Assembly (NCBI GenBank): GCA_047637355.1
Contig: JBLIKA010000010.1
Location: forward strand, 1-50,862
Direction: 5' to 3'
From: Glaciecola sp047637355
Lineage (GTDB): Bacteria; Pseudomonadota; Gammaproteobacteria; Enterobacterales; Alteromonadaceae
Length of the DNA: 50,862 nucleotides
Shown: positions 7,475-15,533 of the stretch, piece after piece
How positions within the stretch are numbered: the first letter of the stretch is position 1
Layout of the letters: the number at the start of each line of letters is the position of its first letter
Position numbers and translations under genes: made by a program
Notes under the pieces: generated by a model
The model's database searches: none
What the model was told of the DNA's origin: nothing
The model's input: the letters and a program-made list of their open reading frames with translations, nothing else

Positions 7475-10400
7475 TTTTAGTGTCTAACTGCGTTAGCAGG
7501 TGAGTTTGGTCAATAAGCCTGCCTGCAATAATATGGATAACATCACCGTCGCCCCTTTCCAATATGCCTTTTATTTGCAGTATTTTAGCATTCATATATG
7601 CCTTCTTTTGTTCTCTCGCAGACGACTGCCATACCACAACATTAATATTCCCAGTGTGATCCTCTAAAGTGATAAAGGTGACTCCTGCAGCAGTACCTGG
7701 ACTCTGTTTGCCAGTTACAACACCAACCACACTCACTAAAGTTTGATGCGGTACATTGACTAAGGAGTTCGCTAGATGAAACTTGGGTAGCAGCTTTGCC
7801 TGACTAAGCAACTCAATAGGATGCAAGTCGATGGAGAGGCCGGTACTCGCATAATCTTCAATCAAATTGTCAAACAACGAAGGCTGCCTGGCGTAGCTGT
7901 CATTAGCTGACGTATGTTGTGCGAATAATGGTAATTCCATGACAGAATCCATTAATTCCCACCGCGCTTGATAACGGTTATTGGCTATACTTGAAAACGC
8001 ATCTGCACTGGCTAGAGCCTGTAAACAGGAAGATGGCAATCCTAACTGGCGTATTTGGTCAATGCTTTGATAACCACCTACCGGCCGGTATTTAACAACC
8101 GTCTTTATGGAGTCCGCTTTGAGACCTTTAATTAAGCGTAGCCCCATGCGAATAGACAAGTCAGTACTCTGCCCGCCAAGTTCCCCTGGGTTATCAGGAT
8201 TTGAGCGTTGTAAGCTATGGTCATAACTTGATTTGTTAACACAACTACCAAGTACTTTTACGTGATGTTGCTTTGCATCTTGAATAAGTTGCGAAGCTGA
8301 ATAAAACCCCATGGGTAAACTGTTCAGCAAGCCAACATAAAAGGCTTCCGGGTAATAATGCTTTAACCAGGCTGACACATAAGCAAGTACAGCAAATGAT
8401 GCGGAGTGTGATTCCGGAAAGCCATATTCACCGAAGCCACAAATTTGCTCAAAAAGGCGCATGGCATATTCATGACTGTAACCTCTTTGTGTCATACCGT
8501 CGGTAAGCTTCTGCTTGAATTTATAGAGGTCACCATTTTTCTTCCAACTGGTCATTGCTCGTCTTAACCCATCCGCTTCACCACCTGTAAAGCCTGCGGC
8601 AACCATTGCTAATTGAATCACTTGCTCTTGAAAAATAGGAACTCCCATCGTGCGCTCAAGTACTTTTTGAACTTCTGGCGAAGGGTATTCCACTTGTTCT
8701 TTTCCATCCCGACGCAGCAAATACGGATGCACCATGTCGCCTTGAATGGGACCTGGCCTAACAATCGCTATTTGTACCACTAAATCATAATATTTTGTTG
8801 GTTTTAAGCGCGGTAACATACTCATTTGAGCGCGTGATTCAATTTGAAAAACACCAACGGTATCGGCCTTCTGAATTTGTTTAAATACTTGGGGGTCGTC
8901 GGGTAAGGCGGTAATAAAGGGAATATTGTAATCATGCTGATAATACTGCTTTATTAAGTTAAAACTTTTGCGAATAGCAGTCAGCATGCCTAAGGCCAAT
9001 ACATCTACTTTTAGCAGTTTTAGCGTTTCTAAATCGTCTTTGTCCCATTGAATCACAGTACGATCTTGCATTGATGCATTTTCAATAGGGACCATTTCAT
9101 AAAGCGGCCCAGCTGAAATAACAAATCCACCTACATGCTGCGACAAATGCCTTGGAAAGCCGATGAGCTGTTCAACTAAGTGAATAAAATGTTTACCATT
9201 TTGAGAGTCAGGATCGATACCCAATTCACTCAGTTGTGATTGCCAGCTTAGGTCACGATCACGACGATTCACATTTTTAATGAAATAATCTAAGTCGGTG
9301 GTATTCACGCCAATGACTTTACCCACTTCTCGTAATGCACTCTTAAAGCGATAACATACGACCGTAGCCGCAATTGCGGTGCGCTCGCGACCATACTTTG
9401 TATAAATGTATTGAATCACCTCTTCGCGACGTTCGTGTTCAAAGTCGACATCTATATCGGGAGGCTCATTACGTTCTTTGGAAATAAAACGCTCAAATAA
9501 CACACTAATTTGACGTGGGTCTACGGCGGTAATTTCTAAGCAGTAACATACAATTGAGTTAGCCGCTGAACCTCGCCCTTGATAAAGAATATGTTTCGCT
9601 TTAGCAAATTGCACAACATCATAAATGGTCAGGAAAAAATACTCATAAGCTTGCTCATGAATGAGTTTCAGTTCTTTTTCAATAATCGCTCTAATGGGTT
9701 GACTCGCGCCATCGGGAAAGCGTTTTTGAATGCCTTGCTCAACTAATATACGTAAATATTCTGATGGCGTATATTTAGCCGGTAGTATTTCTGCTGGGTA
9801 TTGATAAGCCAATTCAGATAAATCAAAAGTGCAAAGCTTAGCCACTAATACCGAATTATCGAGCCATTCTTTAGGGTATAAATTGGCGAGTTTATTTAAA
9901 GGCCGCAAACAGGCTTCCTGATTAGATAGGGCTTCACGACCTAATTCCTTAATTAATTTCCCTTCACGAATGGCATGCTGGCAATGTTGTAAAGCTTGTC
10001 GATTAGGGTCATGCATAAGCGCACAGGATGTCGCCACTATCTCCAAATGGAAGTACTCTGCGAGCGTTTCGCAATGACTAATATAGTCGTATTCATTGGC
10101 GGTTAACCAACGTTTAATACCTAACCAAACACGTCCAGAGTAATGCTTGATTAGCCAGCGGCCCCAATCATGATCTTTACTTTCATCCCCACAGGGAAGC
10201 CAAATACATAAGCAGTGTTTAATTGATTTTAAATCCCACTCGCTGAGTTCGTATTCGCCCTTGTTAGCTCGTCGACGTGCATTGGTGATAATTCGGCAGC
10301 ACTCACTATATGCGGATTTATTTGGGCATAGGAGCACAATAGTATTACCGTTAAATATAAACTTACTCCCGACAATCATCTTAATCGGTAAGTGATTTTG

Positions 10401-10595
10401 AGATATTTCGGCATAGGCGCGCACAATCCCGGCCATTGAACATTCATCGGTTATTGCAATCGCCTTGTATTGCAAAAAATAAGCTTGGCGTACCATTTCT
10501 TGTGGATGCGATGCCCCATGTAAAAATGAAAAATTTGTTTGGCAGACCAATTCCGCAAAGCCAATGTGCCGGTCAGGTTTATATAAAGTAGCCAT
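7458..10595 (-). CDS. dnaE2: Error-prone DNA polymerase DnaE2 (ImuC)
   Basis: C-family polymerase alpha subunit for translesion synthesis, working with ImuA and ImuB. It starts with a PHP domain (FAELVCQTNFSFLHGASHP), followed by the polymerase palm with the catalytic acidic motif PPDIDVDFEHERR at about residue 380 and LLKVDVLALGML further on, the finger region, and a C-terminal OB-fold (VVGVVTGKQSPGTAAGVTF). The 1045 aa match the DnaE2 size, shorter than replicative DnaE (~1160). I chose ATG at 10595; the in-frame TTG 6 nt upstream is less likely. It overlaps the end of imuB by 17 nt, implying translational coupling. It is last in the LexA-controlled imuA-imuB-dnaE2 operon. Confidence 0.95.
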   Translation of the reverse strand: MATLYKPDRHIGFAELVCQTNFSFLHGASHPQEMVRQAYFLQYKAIAITDECSMAGIVRAYAEISQNHLPIKMIVGSKFIFNGNTIVLLCPNKSAYSECCRIITNARRRANKGEYELSEWDLKSIKHCLCIWLPCGDESKDHDWGRWLIKHYSGRVWLGIKRWLTANEYDYISHCETLAEYFHLEIVATSCALMHDPNRQALQHCQHAIREGKLIKELGREALSNQEACLRPLNKLANLYPKEWLDNSVLVAKLCTFDLSELAYQYPAEILPAKYTPSEYLRILVEQGIQKRFPDGASQPIRAIIEKELKLIHEQAYEYFFLTIYDVVQFAKAKHILYQGRGSAANSIVCYCLEITAVDPRQISVLFERFISKERNEPPDIDVDFEHERREEVIQYIYTKYGRERTAIAATVVCYRFKSALREVGKVIGVNTTDLDYFIKNVNRRDRDLSWQSQLSELGIDPDSQNGKHFIHLVEQLIGFPRHLSQHVGGFVISAGPLYEMVPIENASMQDRTVIQWDKDDLETLKLLKVDVLALGMLTAIRKSFNLIKQYYQHDYNIPFITALPDDPQVFKQIQKADTVGVFQIESRAQMSMLPRLKPTKYYDLVVQIAIVRPGPIQGDMVHPYLLRRDGKEQVEYPSPEVQKVLERTMGVPIFQEQVIQLAMVAAGFTGGEADGLRRAMTSWKKNGDLYKFKQKLTDGMTQRGYSHEYAMRLFEQICGFGEYGFPESHSASFAVLAYVSAWLKHYYPEAFYVGLLNSLPMGFYSASQLIQDAKQHHVKVLGSCVNKSSYDHSLQRSNPDNPGELGGQSTDLSIRMGLRLIKGLKADSIKTVVKYRPVGGYQSIDQIRQLGLPSSCLQALASADAFSSIANNRYQARWELMDSVMELPLFAQHTSANDSYARQPSLFDNLIEDYASTGLSIDLHPIELLSQAKLLPKFHLANSLVNVPHQTLVSVVGVVTGKQSPGTAAGVTFITLEDHTGNINVVVWQSSAREQKKAYMNAKILQIKGILERGDGDVIHIIAGRLIDQTHLLTQLDTKTREFR

Positions 10596-12048
10596 GCACA
10601 AACCAGTTATCGTCGACGGTTCTAAATACCCACATTTGCTGGCCTTGGTGACTTTCTGCTAAGAAGTAGTCACGCTGAACTTCATTATTGTCCCACCAAC
10701 CTGAAGCGATACGTTCGGGGCCATTAATAATACTTACTTTTGTATTCAGCGGAATGGGCGCTTGGAGTAAAAAGCCCGGACGATCCAGAAAATGATGCTT
10801 GTTGGTGTTATTTGTCTTCTGATTTTTATTGATGGTTTTAGCTGATAACCGGGTGCAACATTCAGGGCGGTAATCATCGTGATATTGCATTAGCTTCACT
10901 TGCTGCTCACCTAATTTGGCTTTTAATCGAGATAACAAGGTCATAGCGGCAACATGTGTCGATTTTTCACTAAAAAAATCACTTTCAACATTATCGGCTT
11001 GCTCTATTTTTTCGCATTGAATTGTAATGCCATAGACACCTGAGCTTAGGGCGAGGTGTTCAAAACGCAGCGCGATAATGTCTAGCCAATGTATACTTTT
11101 ATATATAGGGAGTGCGCTATTAATCACTTGAGTTATAGGCTCGTGTTCACGTTGAAATAACGTGATATGAATACTCAGGGCTAATCCATTTCGTACTAAT
11201 AAATAGGCCTCTAATGCATCGAGGCATTTTTGAATAATGGGAAGTAATCTAGCCGTGAGTTCAACGTCATATAGTAATTCAATATAATGTTCGTATTGTT
11301 GTGGTGGCTGATAAAAACGTAACCTTGCAGCCGACTCACCACGCAGTTCTGACATAATTTGCAGACTAAATTTAGAGACTCTACTGGCGAAGGCTGATAA
11401 GGGCTGCTCAAACAAATCGGCAATGCTTTTAATGCCGATACGCTGTAGCTTTTCAATATCCTTTTTATCAATATCGGTAAGTAACAAAGAGCATTGCTGT
11501 AACTTTTTCTGGATTTGCTTTTTGTCGTCAATAACAAAGTGTTGTTTGTGTCTAGCAATCAACTTGGCCACATTCACGGAATAAGCGCTTGCATAATAAA
11601 CGTCGTAACTTTGTTTTGTGATGACCTCCAGAATGACCTGCCAGTATTGCGCTAAACTTCCATATAGGCGCAACATATTTTGCGCTCGTAAAAACAAACC
11701 TGAAGGCTCATCAATAACGATGTCTGAGGTGACCAAGTAAAGTTGATTTGCAAGCTCTTGTAGTGCTTGTATGGCGATAGATTCTTTGTACTCACTGACA
11801 ATTAAGCGCCCACATATAATGCTGGCACTAGCGAGGCCCATCCCTTTTTTAATTCCCAGTTTTTGAGCTTGCGCATTTAATTGTAATACTTGGTTTAATT
11901 TTGGATGGTAGATAATTTGGGCTGGTGGCTCTTTAGTTTCAGGCTGCTTATCGGCAGCACTTGTCTGTTCGGCATGTGCTTGCTGAATATTGAGCTGTAA
12001 ATTCGGTAGATATAAATATATCCATAATGAAGAAGTATCAAACTGCAT
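10579..12048 (-). CDS. imuB: ImuB, Y-family polymerase-like mutasome subunit
   Basis: Structural hub of the ImuABC mutasome, known in other bacteria to bind the beta clamp and recruit DnaE2. The 489 aa follow the Y-family polymerase plan, but the N-terminal segment WIYLYLPNLQLNIQQAHA lacks the metal-binding aspartates of active enzymes, as is usual for ImuB. A helix-hairpin-helix-like segment (DIEKLQRIGIKSIADLFEQP) follows at about residues 195-220. The C-terminus WFVHGYFI is the conserved ImuB tail. Translation starts at ATG 12048, 14 nt after imuA ends. The region ~365-410 (KTINKNQKTNNTNKHH) is a low-complexity linker before the tail, which commonly holds a clamp-binding motif. Confidence 0.92.
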   Translation of the reverse strand: MQFDTSSLWIYLYLPNLQLNIQQAHAEQTSAADKQPETKEPPAQIIYHPKLNQVLQLNAQAQKLGIKKGMGLASASIICGRLIVSEYKESIAIQALQELANQLYLVTSDIVIDEPSGLFLRAQNMLRLYGSLAQYWQVILEVITKQSYDVYYASAYSVNVAKLIARHKQHFVIDDKKQIQKKLQQCSLLLTDIDKKDIEKLQRIGIKSIADLFEQPLSAFASRVSKFSLQIMSELRGESAARLRFYQPPQQYEHYIELLYDVELTARLLPIIQKCLDALEAYLLVRNGLALSIHITLFQREHEPITQVINSALPIYKSIHWLDIIALRFEHLALSSGVYGITIQCEKIEQADNVESDFFSEKSTHVAAMTLLSRLKAKLGEQQVKLMQYHDDYRPECCTRLSAKTINKNQKTNNTNKHHFLDRPGFLLQAPIPLNTKVSIINGPERIASGWWDNNEVQRDYFLAESHQGQQMWVFRTVDDNWFVHGYFI

Positions 12049-12062
12049 CGTTGTTCTTTTAC

Positions 12063-12755
12063 TTAGCTCTTGGCGTTAAACGCAATGACATTGTGCGTGT
12101 GTTTCGGTTTTGAGCGATAACGCATGGGCGACCCCAACTTCGCTTTAAATGGTACTTTGACGCTGAAAGTCGGTATTGGCCAACCCACTTTTTGTTTATT
12201 TACACAAATCTCTAAGTGGCTGTTTTTACGTTGGATCGACAATGACAAACTGACCGGTAAATTATTTGCTTGCTGCTTTGCATCAGCGAAGAAAAAGCTT
12301 AAGCAGTCCCCTTTTAATGCTGCCAGCTCTAGTTTTTTAGCCTGTATTTGTTGAAGCTTCGCCTGCCAAATAAAAACGGCACTACATGCGCCACTTTTTG
12401 CACATTGTTCTGCGCTCCAAAGTGCTTTTTCTTGTGTGTCAGCTTGAATAAATAAGACCTGTCCAAGTTCGATACCTTGAGCCATTAAAAACTCGGCATT
12501 AAGTACATGTGGTGGTGCAATAAAAGCATATAAGCGATTATCTTTTTGCCTGCTGACAATAGCTGGAATAACTAAACGCAATTCGCCGCACCCTATTACT
12601 GATGTGATATGAATAAGACCAGACTGCGGAAAGCCACCATTTAGCGCTTCATCAAGTTGCTTGTAACCTGTTGCAACACGTTCCTTATGCTGGTCGAGAT
12701 TCGCGGCAGTCCACACGAGTTGTTTTTTTTGTAAATCATGCAGAAGATATTTCAT
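12063..12755 (-). CDS. imuA: ImuA, RecA-like SOS mutagenesis protein
   Basis: First gene of the mutagenesis cassette; ImuA is a RecA/SulA-like protein that interacts with RecA and ImuB in other bacteria. The N-terminus MKYLLHDLQKKQLVW is typical, followed by GYKQLDEALNGGFPQSGLI, a RecA-like core without an intact Walker A loop, and the C-terminal motif SLSIQRKNSHLEICVNKQK. The open frame extends 40 codons further upstream, but I choose ATG 12755 because AGG sits 6 nt before it and because the longer version would place the LexA box inside the coding region. That gives 230 aa, normal for the family. Regulation: SOS, via the LexA site at 12782-12797. Confidence 0.9.
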   Translation of the reverse strand: MKYLLHDLQKKQLVWTAANLDQHKERVATGYKQLDEALNGGFPQSGLIHITSVIGCGELRLVIPAIVSRQKDNRLYAFIAPPHVLNAEFLMAQGIELGQVLFIQADTQEKALWSAEQCAKSGACSAVFIWQAKLQQIQAKKLELAALKGDCLSFFFADAKQQANNLPVSLSLSIQRKNSHLEICVNKQKVGWPIPTFSVKVPFKAKLGSPMRYRSKPKHTHNVIAFNAKS

Positions 12756-13121
12756 TGTTAACCTAATCATAATTAGTTTATCTGTATATACATACAGTAT
12801 AAATATTTGTGTTTGATGATCAACAAAATGTTTTACTAAACACACGAAAACCCTATCTAAAAAAATTAACAACATGATTTATTTAACTATTTAGATCCCT
12901 TGAATTAAGTTCTAAAATAAGTTTAAAGGTACTTTATTCCTATTCAAGGTCTGGTAATTTTCATTACAATTTGGCGATAAACCGCATTAATTCGTAATTT
13001 GTATATCTCCCAGACTACGCTCGATTTTAACTGTTTGATTTTGTTATAAATATTGTTGGCTTCATACTTGCTTTACTTAAGTAGATCGCACAACTTATAA
13101 TAATATCTTCAGGAGAATCAA
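12756..13121. other. Divergent promoter region between imuA and the DUF4389 gene
   Basis: About 366 nt. Apart from the LexA box it holds a TATAAT (13096-13101) with a weak TTTACT 18 nt upstream, placed for the plus-strand DUF4389 gene, and AGGAG at 13111-13115 serving its ATG. Several further ATG codons on the minus strand belong to the spurious upstream extension of imuA. No additional gene is visible. Confidence 0.5.
12782..12797 (-). promoter_or_regulatory. LexA box (SOS operator) of imuA-imuB-dnaE2
   Basis: CTGTATATACATACAG on the plus strand: CTG-N10-CAG with an all A/T/C alternating core and A/T flanks, close to the E. coli LexA consensus. It lies 27 nt upstream of the imuA ATG. Control of this cassette by LexA is established in other proteobacteria. 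Confidence 0.92.
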
Positions 13122-13523
13122 ATGGACGAAAAAACGAAAGCAACATTAACTAATCTGGATACCTGGAAGCGCGGTTTATTTATGCTTGTTTTTGCAATAA
13201 TTTCGGGAGTTGCAAAATTGATCGTAACTTTGGTAGCCGTGTTCCAATTTATCACTCTTCTGTTTAAGGGGCAGACAAATGAAGCTGTGATACCTTTTGG
13301 TCAAAATTTGAGTACCTATCTGTATCAAATTACCTTGTTTTTAACTTTCAAAACCGACGAAATGCCATTTCCTTTTCTCGTTTTTCCAGATGGAGCACCG
13401 GAATCAAGTTTAAGTGAGGGCAAAAAAGAGGATATAGTGACGACTGATTCCACGACAAAAAATGATGAAGAGATTGTTGACGCACCAGATGAGGATATCA
13501 AGGATGATTCCGTTAAAGGGTAA
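13122..13523 (+). CDS. DUF4389 membrane protein
   Basis: Small inner-membrane protein of unknown function, 133 aa. The core (TWKRGLFMLVFAIISGVAKL, FQFITLLFKGQTNEAVIPFG, YLYQITLFLTFKTDEMPFPF) matches DUF4389: a hydrophobic hairpin at ~17-50, a conserved F-x-x-x-L-F-x-G-x-x-N-E segment, and the TFxTDExPFPF end. The last ~40 residues are acidic and low-complexity (DEEIVDAPDEDIKDDS). AGGAG lies 6 nt before the ATG. It is followed 61 nt later by a second small membrane protein on the same strand, so the two may share a transcript. Confidence 0.82.
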   Translation: MDEKTKATLTNLDTWKRGLFMLVFAIISGVAKLIVTLVAVFQFITLLFKGQTNEAVIPFGQNLSTYLYQITLFLTFKTDEMPFPFLVFPDGAPESSLSEGKKEDIVTTDSTTKNDEEIVDAPDEDIKDDSVKG

Positions 13524-13584
13524 AGACCAATCGGATCAGGTTAAATTGCACTTGCAAATTATTGTTAATTTTAAGGAATAAAAA

Positions 13585-13836
13585 ATGTTTGATCTATTAT
13601 TAGTTATTCTAACGTTTAGTTCGCCAATTTTGATTGGTATATTTATCTCTAAATACTTTAGGTATAAGTCAGAGCTAAACAACCAACTTCAGCAACTTCG
13701 TAAAGAAATTGACGGTAAGAATATCGATGAATTACAGAATGAAGTAGAGTTATTGAAGGAACGAACGGAAGTATTAGAACGTATTGTGACGGATTCAAAA
13801 TTCGATTTAGATCAAAAAATATCTAAAATCGCGTAA
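13585..13836 (+). CDS. PspB-like small membrane protein with coiled coil
   Basis: 83 aa: an N-terminal transmembrane helix (residues 3-24) followed by a heptad-rich coiled coil from ~28 to 80 (ELQNEVELLKERTEVLERIV). Topology, size and the [LE]-x-x-R-x-x-x-L-E-R-I pattern recall PspB of the phage-shock system, but PspA and PspC are not adjacent, so the name is only a resemblance. GGA is upstream of the ATG. It sits between the DUF4389 gene and a strong bidirectional terminator. A role in envelope stress is an inference. Confidence 0.6.
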   Translation: MFDLLLVILTFSSPILIGIFISKYFRYKSELNNQLQQLRKEIDGKNIDELQNEVELLKERTEVLERIVTDSKFDLDQKISKIA

Positions 13837-13846
13837 GAATAGACAT

Positions 13847-13882
13847 AAAAAGGTCAGAGTTATAATCAACTCTGACCTTTTT
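13847..13882. terminator. Bidirectional Rho-independent terminator
   Basis: Perfect 15-bp arms, AAAAAGGTCAGAGTT and AACTCTGACCTTTTT, around a 6-nt loop. A-run and T-run on either side let it serve both the PspB-like gene (plus) and the convergent DUF945 gene (minus). Confidence 0.93.
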
Positions 13883-13924
13883 AAAGATTGCTTACAAAAG
13901 TAACTTTCTCCCTACTTACATGAA

Positions 13925-15334
13925 TTAGAAAGGGAGTGGCATTGGGTTACCATTTAGCATAGCTTGACCGTCTTGCATACTGAAGGTCATTTCATATTCG
14001 TCATCAGCATTAACGGTAATCATACCTTGCTGAGTAAACATACCGATCATGCCTTCGACTTGTTCGACAGCAATAGCGCTAATTTCTTCATCAGTCATAC
14101 CTGCAGCATTAGGGTCAGCTTGAATTTGGCTAGAAATGACTTGTTCACCGATCCATAGTGCCATTGCTTTATTCAGTTTTAGATTTGAATCTACAACCGC
14201 TTTTGATATCCAAAATCCCGGATCCTCGAGTGGTTCTGGTAAGCTATCAATACCTGCTACTTTTGCCATCACTTTACCTGAGAAATTACCATCAGCAACA
14301 TTACCCGACATTTCGGTAATGTTGAATTCAGGTGCGGCTTGTAATTGAGGTAGCAACTTAGTTTCAATTATATCTACCATTGCCTGTTCCATCTGTGCAG
14401 GCTTAGTTGATGCTTCTTGATATGCTTTAAAGAAAGCTTTTTCCAAATTATTTATTTCAGTTTTAACAACTAAATTACGCCCAGAAAATTCGGGGGCTTC
14501 GATAGATTCAATAGCATAGTCGGCGTCTATATCCATCAAATTACCGTCTTCACTTTTCTCTGTTGTTACATCAATAATCAGTTTTTCAAGTTTTGCATTT
14601 GTATCTAGCATTGGCACATCAAAATTAATTGAAGCAATCGCGAATTGAGTAACTGAATTGTAGAAATCACCTTGCATTGCTGAGGTCCAATCGCCGTCAA
14701 ATGATGATCCTAGAGTCATTGATTTCATTTCAAAAGTGACGCCCTCAGCGCTTACGCTAACTAAATCGGTAACACCAGAATAAGCGGTATTGCCAGAAGA
14801 TGTGGCGCCTTTGCCATTCCAGCCACTGAAAGTAATGGCTTCGTCGCCGCCGTCTTGAGGGATAACAGTGAATTTAGGCATTATATCTTCAAAGCTAACG
14901 CCACCAAATAAACCAACGTTACCAGTTACGCTATAAAATTTGTCATCTTCAGCATAAGCCAGGAATTCGCGAAATACAGAGTCATTAACTTCAGCTTTCC
15001 ATGCAGACAAACCTAAGCTTAAACCGTTAAGTGTTAGAAAGGGACCATGTTGCGCAGAAACATTAATAGTTGCTGACAAGTCTTCAAAACCTCCCAATTC
15101 TGCAGAGTCTAATCCTAGGTCAGCAAACATAACCGGATCAATACCGACACTGACAACGGCAGAACTAGAGAACCAGCTTGTTTCGCGACTATCGATCGTG
15201 GCTATATAGCCAGGTGCTGTATTTAAACTAGCAACGAAGTTGTCTAGCCCTTCATTAATAGCGTTACCAGTGAACTTTGGGCTAACGAGGCCAACTAGGA
15301 CAATAGCAGCGACTGGAATGATGATTTTTTTCAT
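13925..15334 (-). CDS. DUF945 (YdgA-like) envelope protein
   Basis: 469-aa exported or membrane-anchored protein of the DUF945/YdgA family, function unknown. Residues 1-19 (KKIIIPVAAIVLVGLVSP) are an uncleaved signal anchor. The first domain (DNFVASLNTAPGY, TSWFSSSAVVSVGID) is the family hallmark: short A/N-rich helix followed by a strand-rich region. The middle part carries long beta-strands (LDTNAKLEKLIIDVTTEKSE) and the C-terminus ends DGQAMLNGNPMPLPF, another typical feature. AAAGGAT lies before the ATG. Transcribed alone between two hairpin regions. YdgA paralogues in E. coli are periplasmic; more cannot be said. Confidence 0.82.
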   Translation of the reverse strand: MKKIIIPVAAIVLVGLVSPKFTGNAINEGLDNFVASLNTAPGYIATIDSRETSWFSSSAVVSVGIDPVMFADLGLDSAELGGFEDLSATINVSAQHGPFLTLNGLSLGLSAWKAEVNDSVFREFLAYAEDDKFYSVTGNVGLFGGVSFEDIMPKFTVIPQDGGDEAITFSGWNGKGATSSGNTAYSGVTDLVSVSAEGVTFEMKSMTLGSSFDGDWTSAMQGDFYNSVTQFAIASINFDVPMLDTNAKLEKLIIDVTTEKSEDGNLMDIDADYAIESIEAPEFSGRNLVVKTEINNLEKAFFKAYQEASTKPAQMEQAMVDIIETKLLPQLQAAPEFNITEMSGNVADGNFSGKVMAKVAGIDSLPEPLEDPGFWISKAVVDSNLKLNKAMALWIGEQVISSQIQADPNAAGMTDEEISAIAVEQVEGMIGMFTQQGMITVNADDEYEMTFSMQDGQAMLNGNPMPLPF

Positions 15335-15372
15335 ATTACATCCTTTTTAGGAGTGCTGAATAAGACATAAAG

Positions 15373-15435
15373 CGATAAGCGTGGTTGAATAAAATTCAAC
15401 CTAACATCGTTCGACACGTTAAATACCGCTTATCG
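15373..15435. repeat. Nested inverted repeats between DUF885 and DUF945 genes
   Basis: Outer arms CGATAAGCG (15373-15381) and CGCTTATCG (15427-15435), both perfect, enclose an inner perfect hairpin GGTTGAAT (15383-15390) and ATTCAACC (15394-15401) with a 3-nt loop. On the minus strand this lies 100 nt after the DUF885 stop and 40 nt before the DUF945 start, so it may act as a terminator, mRNA stabiliser or operator. No clear T-run. Confidence 0.5.
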
Positions 15436-15533
15436 TCTTGATTAGGTTTATGCATAGTCTACCTGACAAAAAAAGGCTTTACGACTATATATCATTTGAT
15501 CAAGACTACCCTATTATCAACGTAGGTATCATT

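Noticed and set aside
12756..12875. N-terminal extension of imuA by 40 residues
   Set aside because: It would contain the LexA box and lacks a ribosome site; ATG 12755 fits better.
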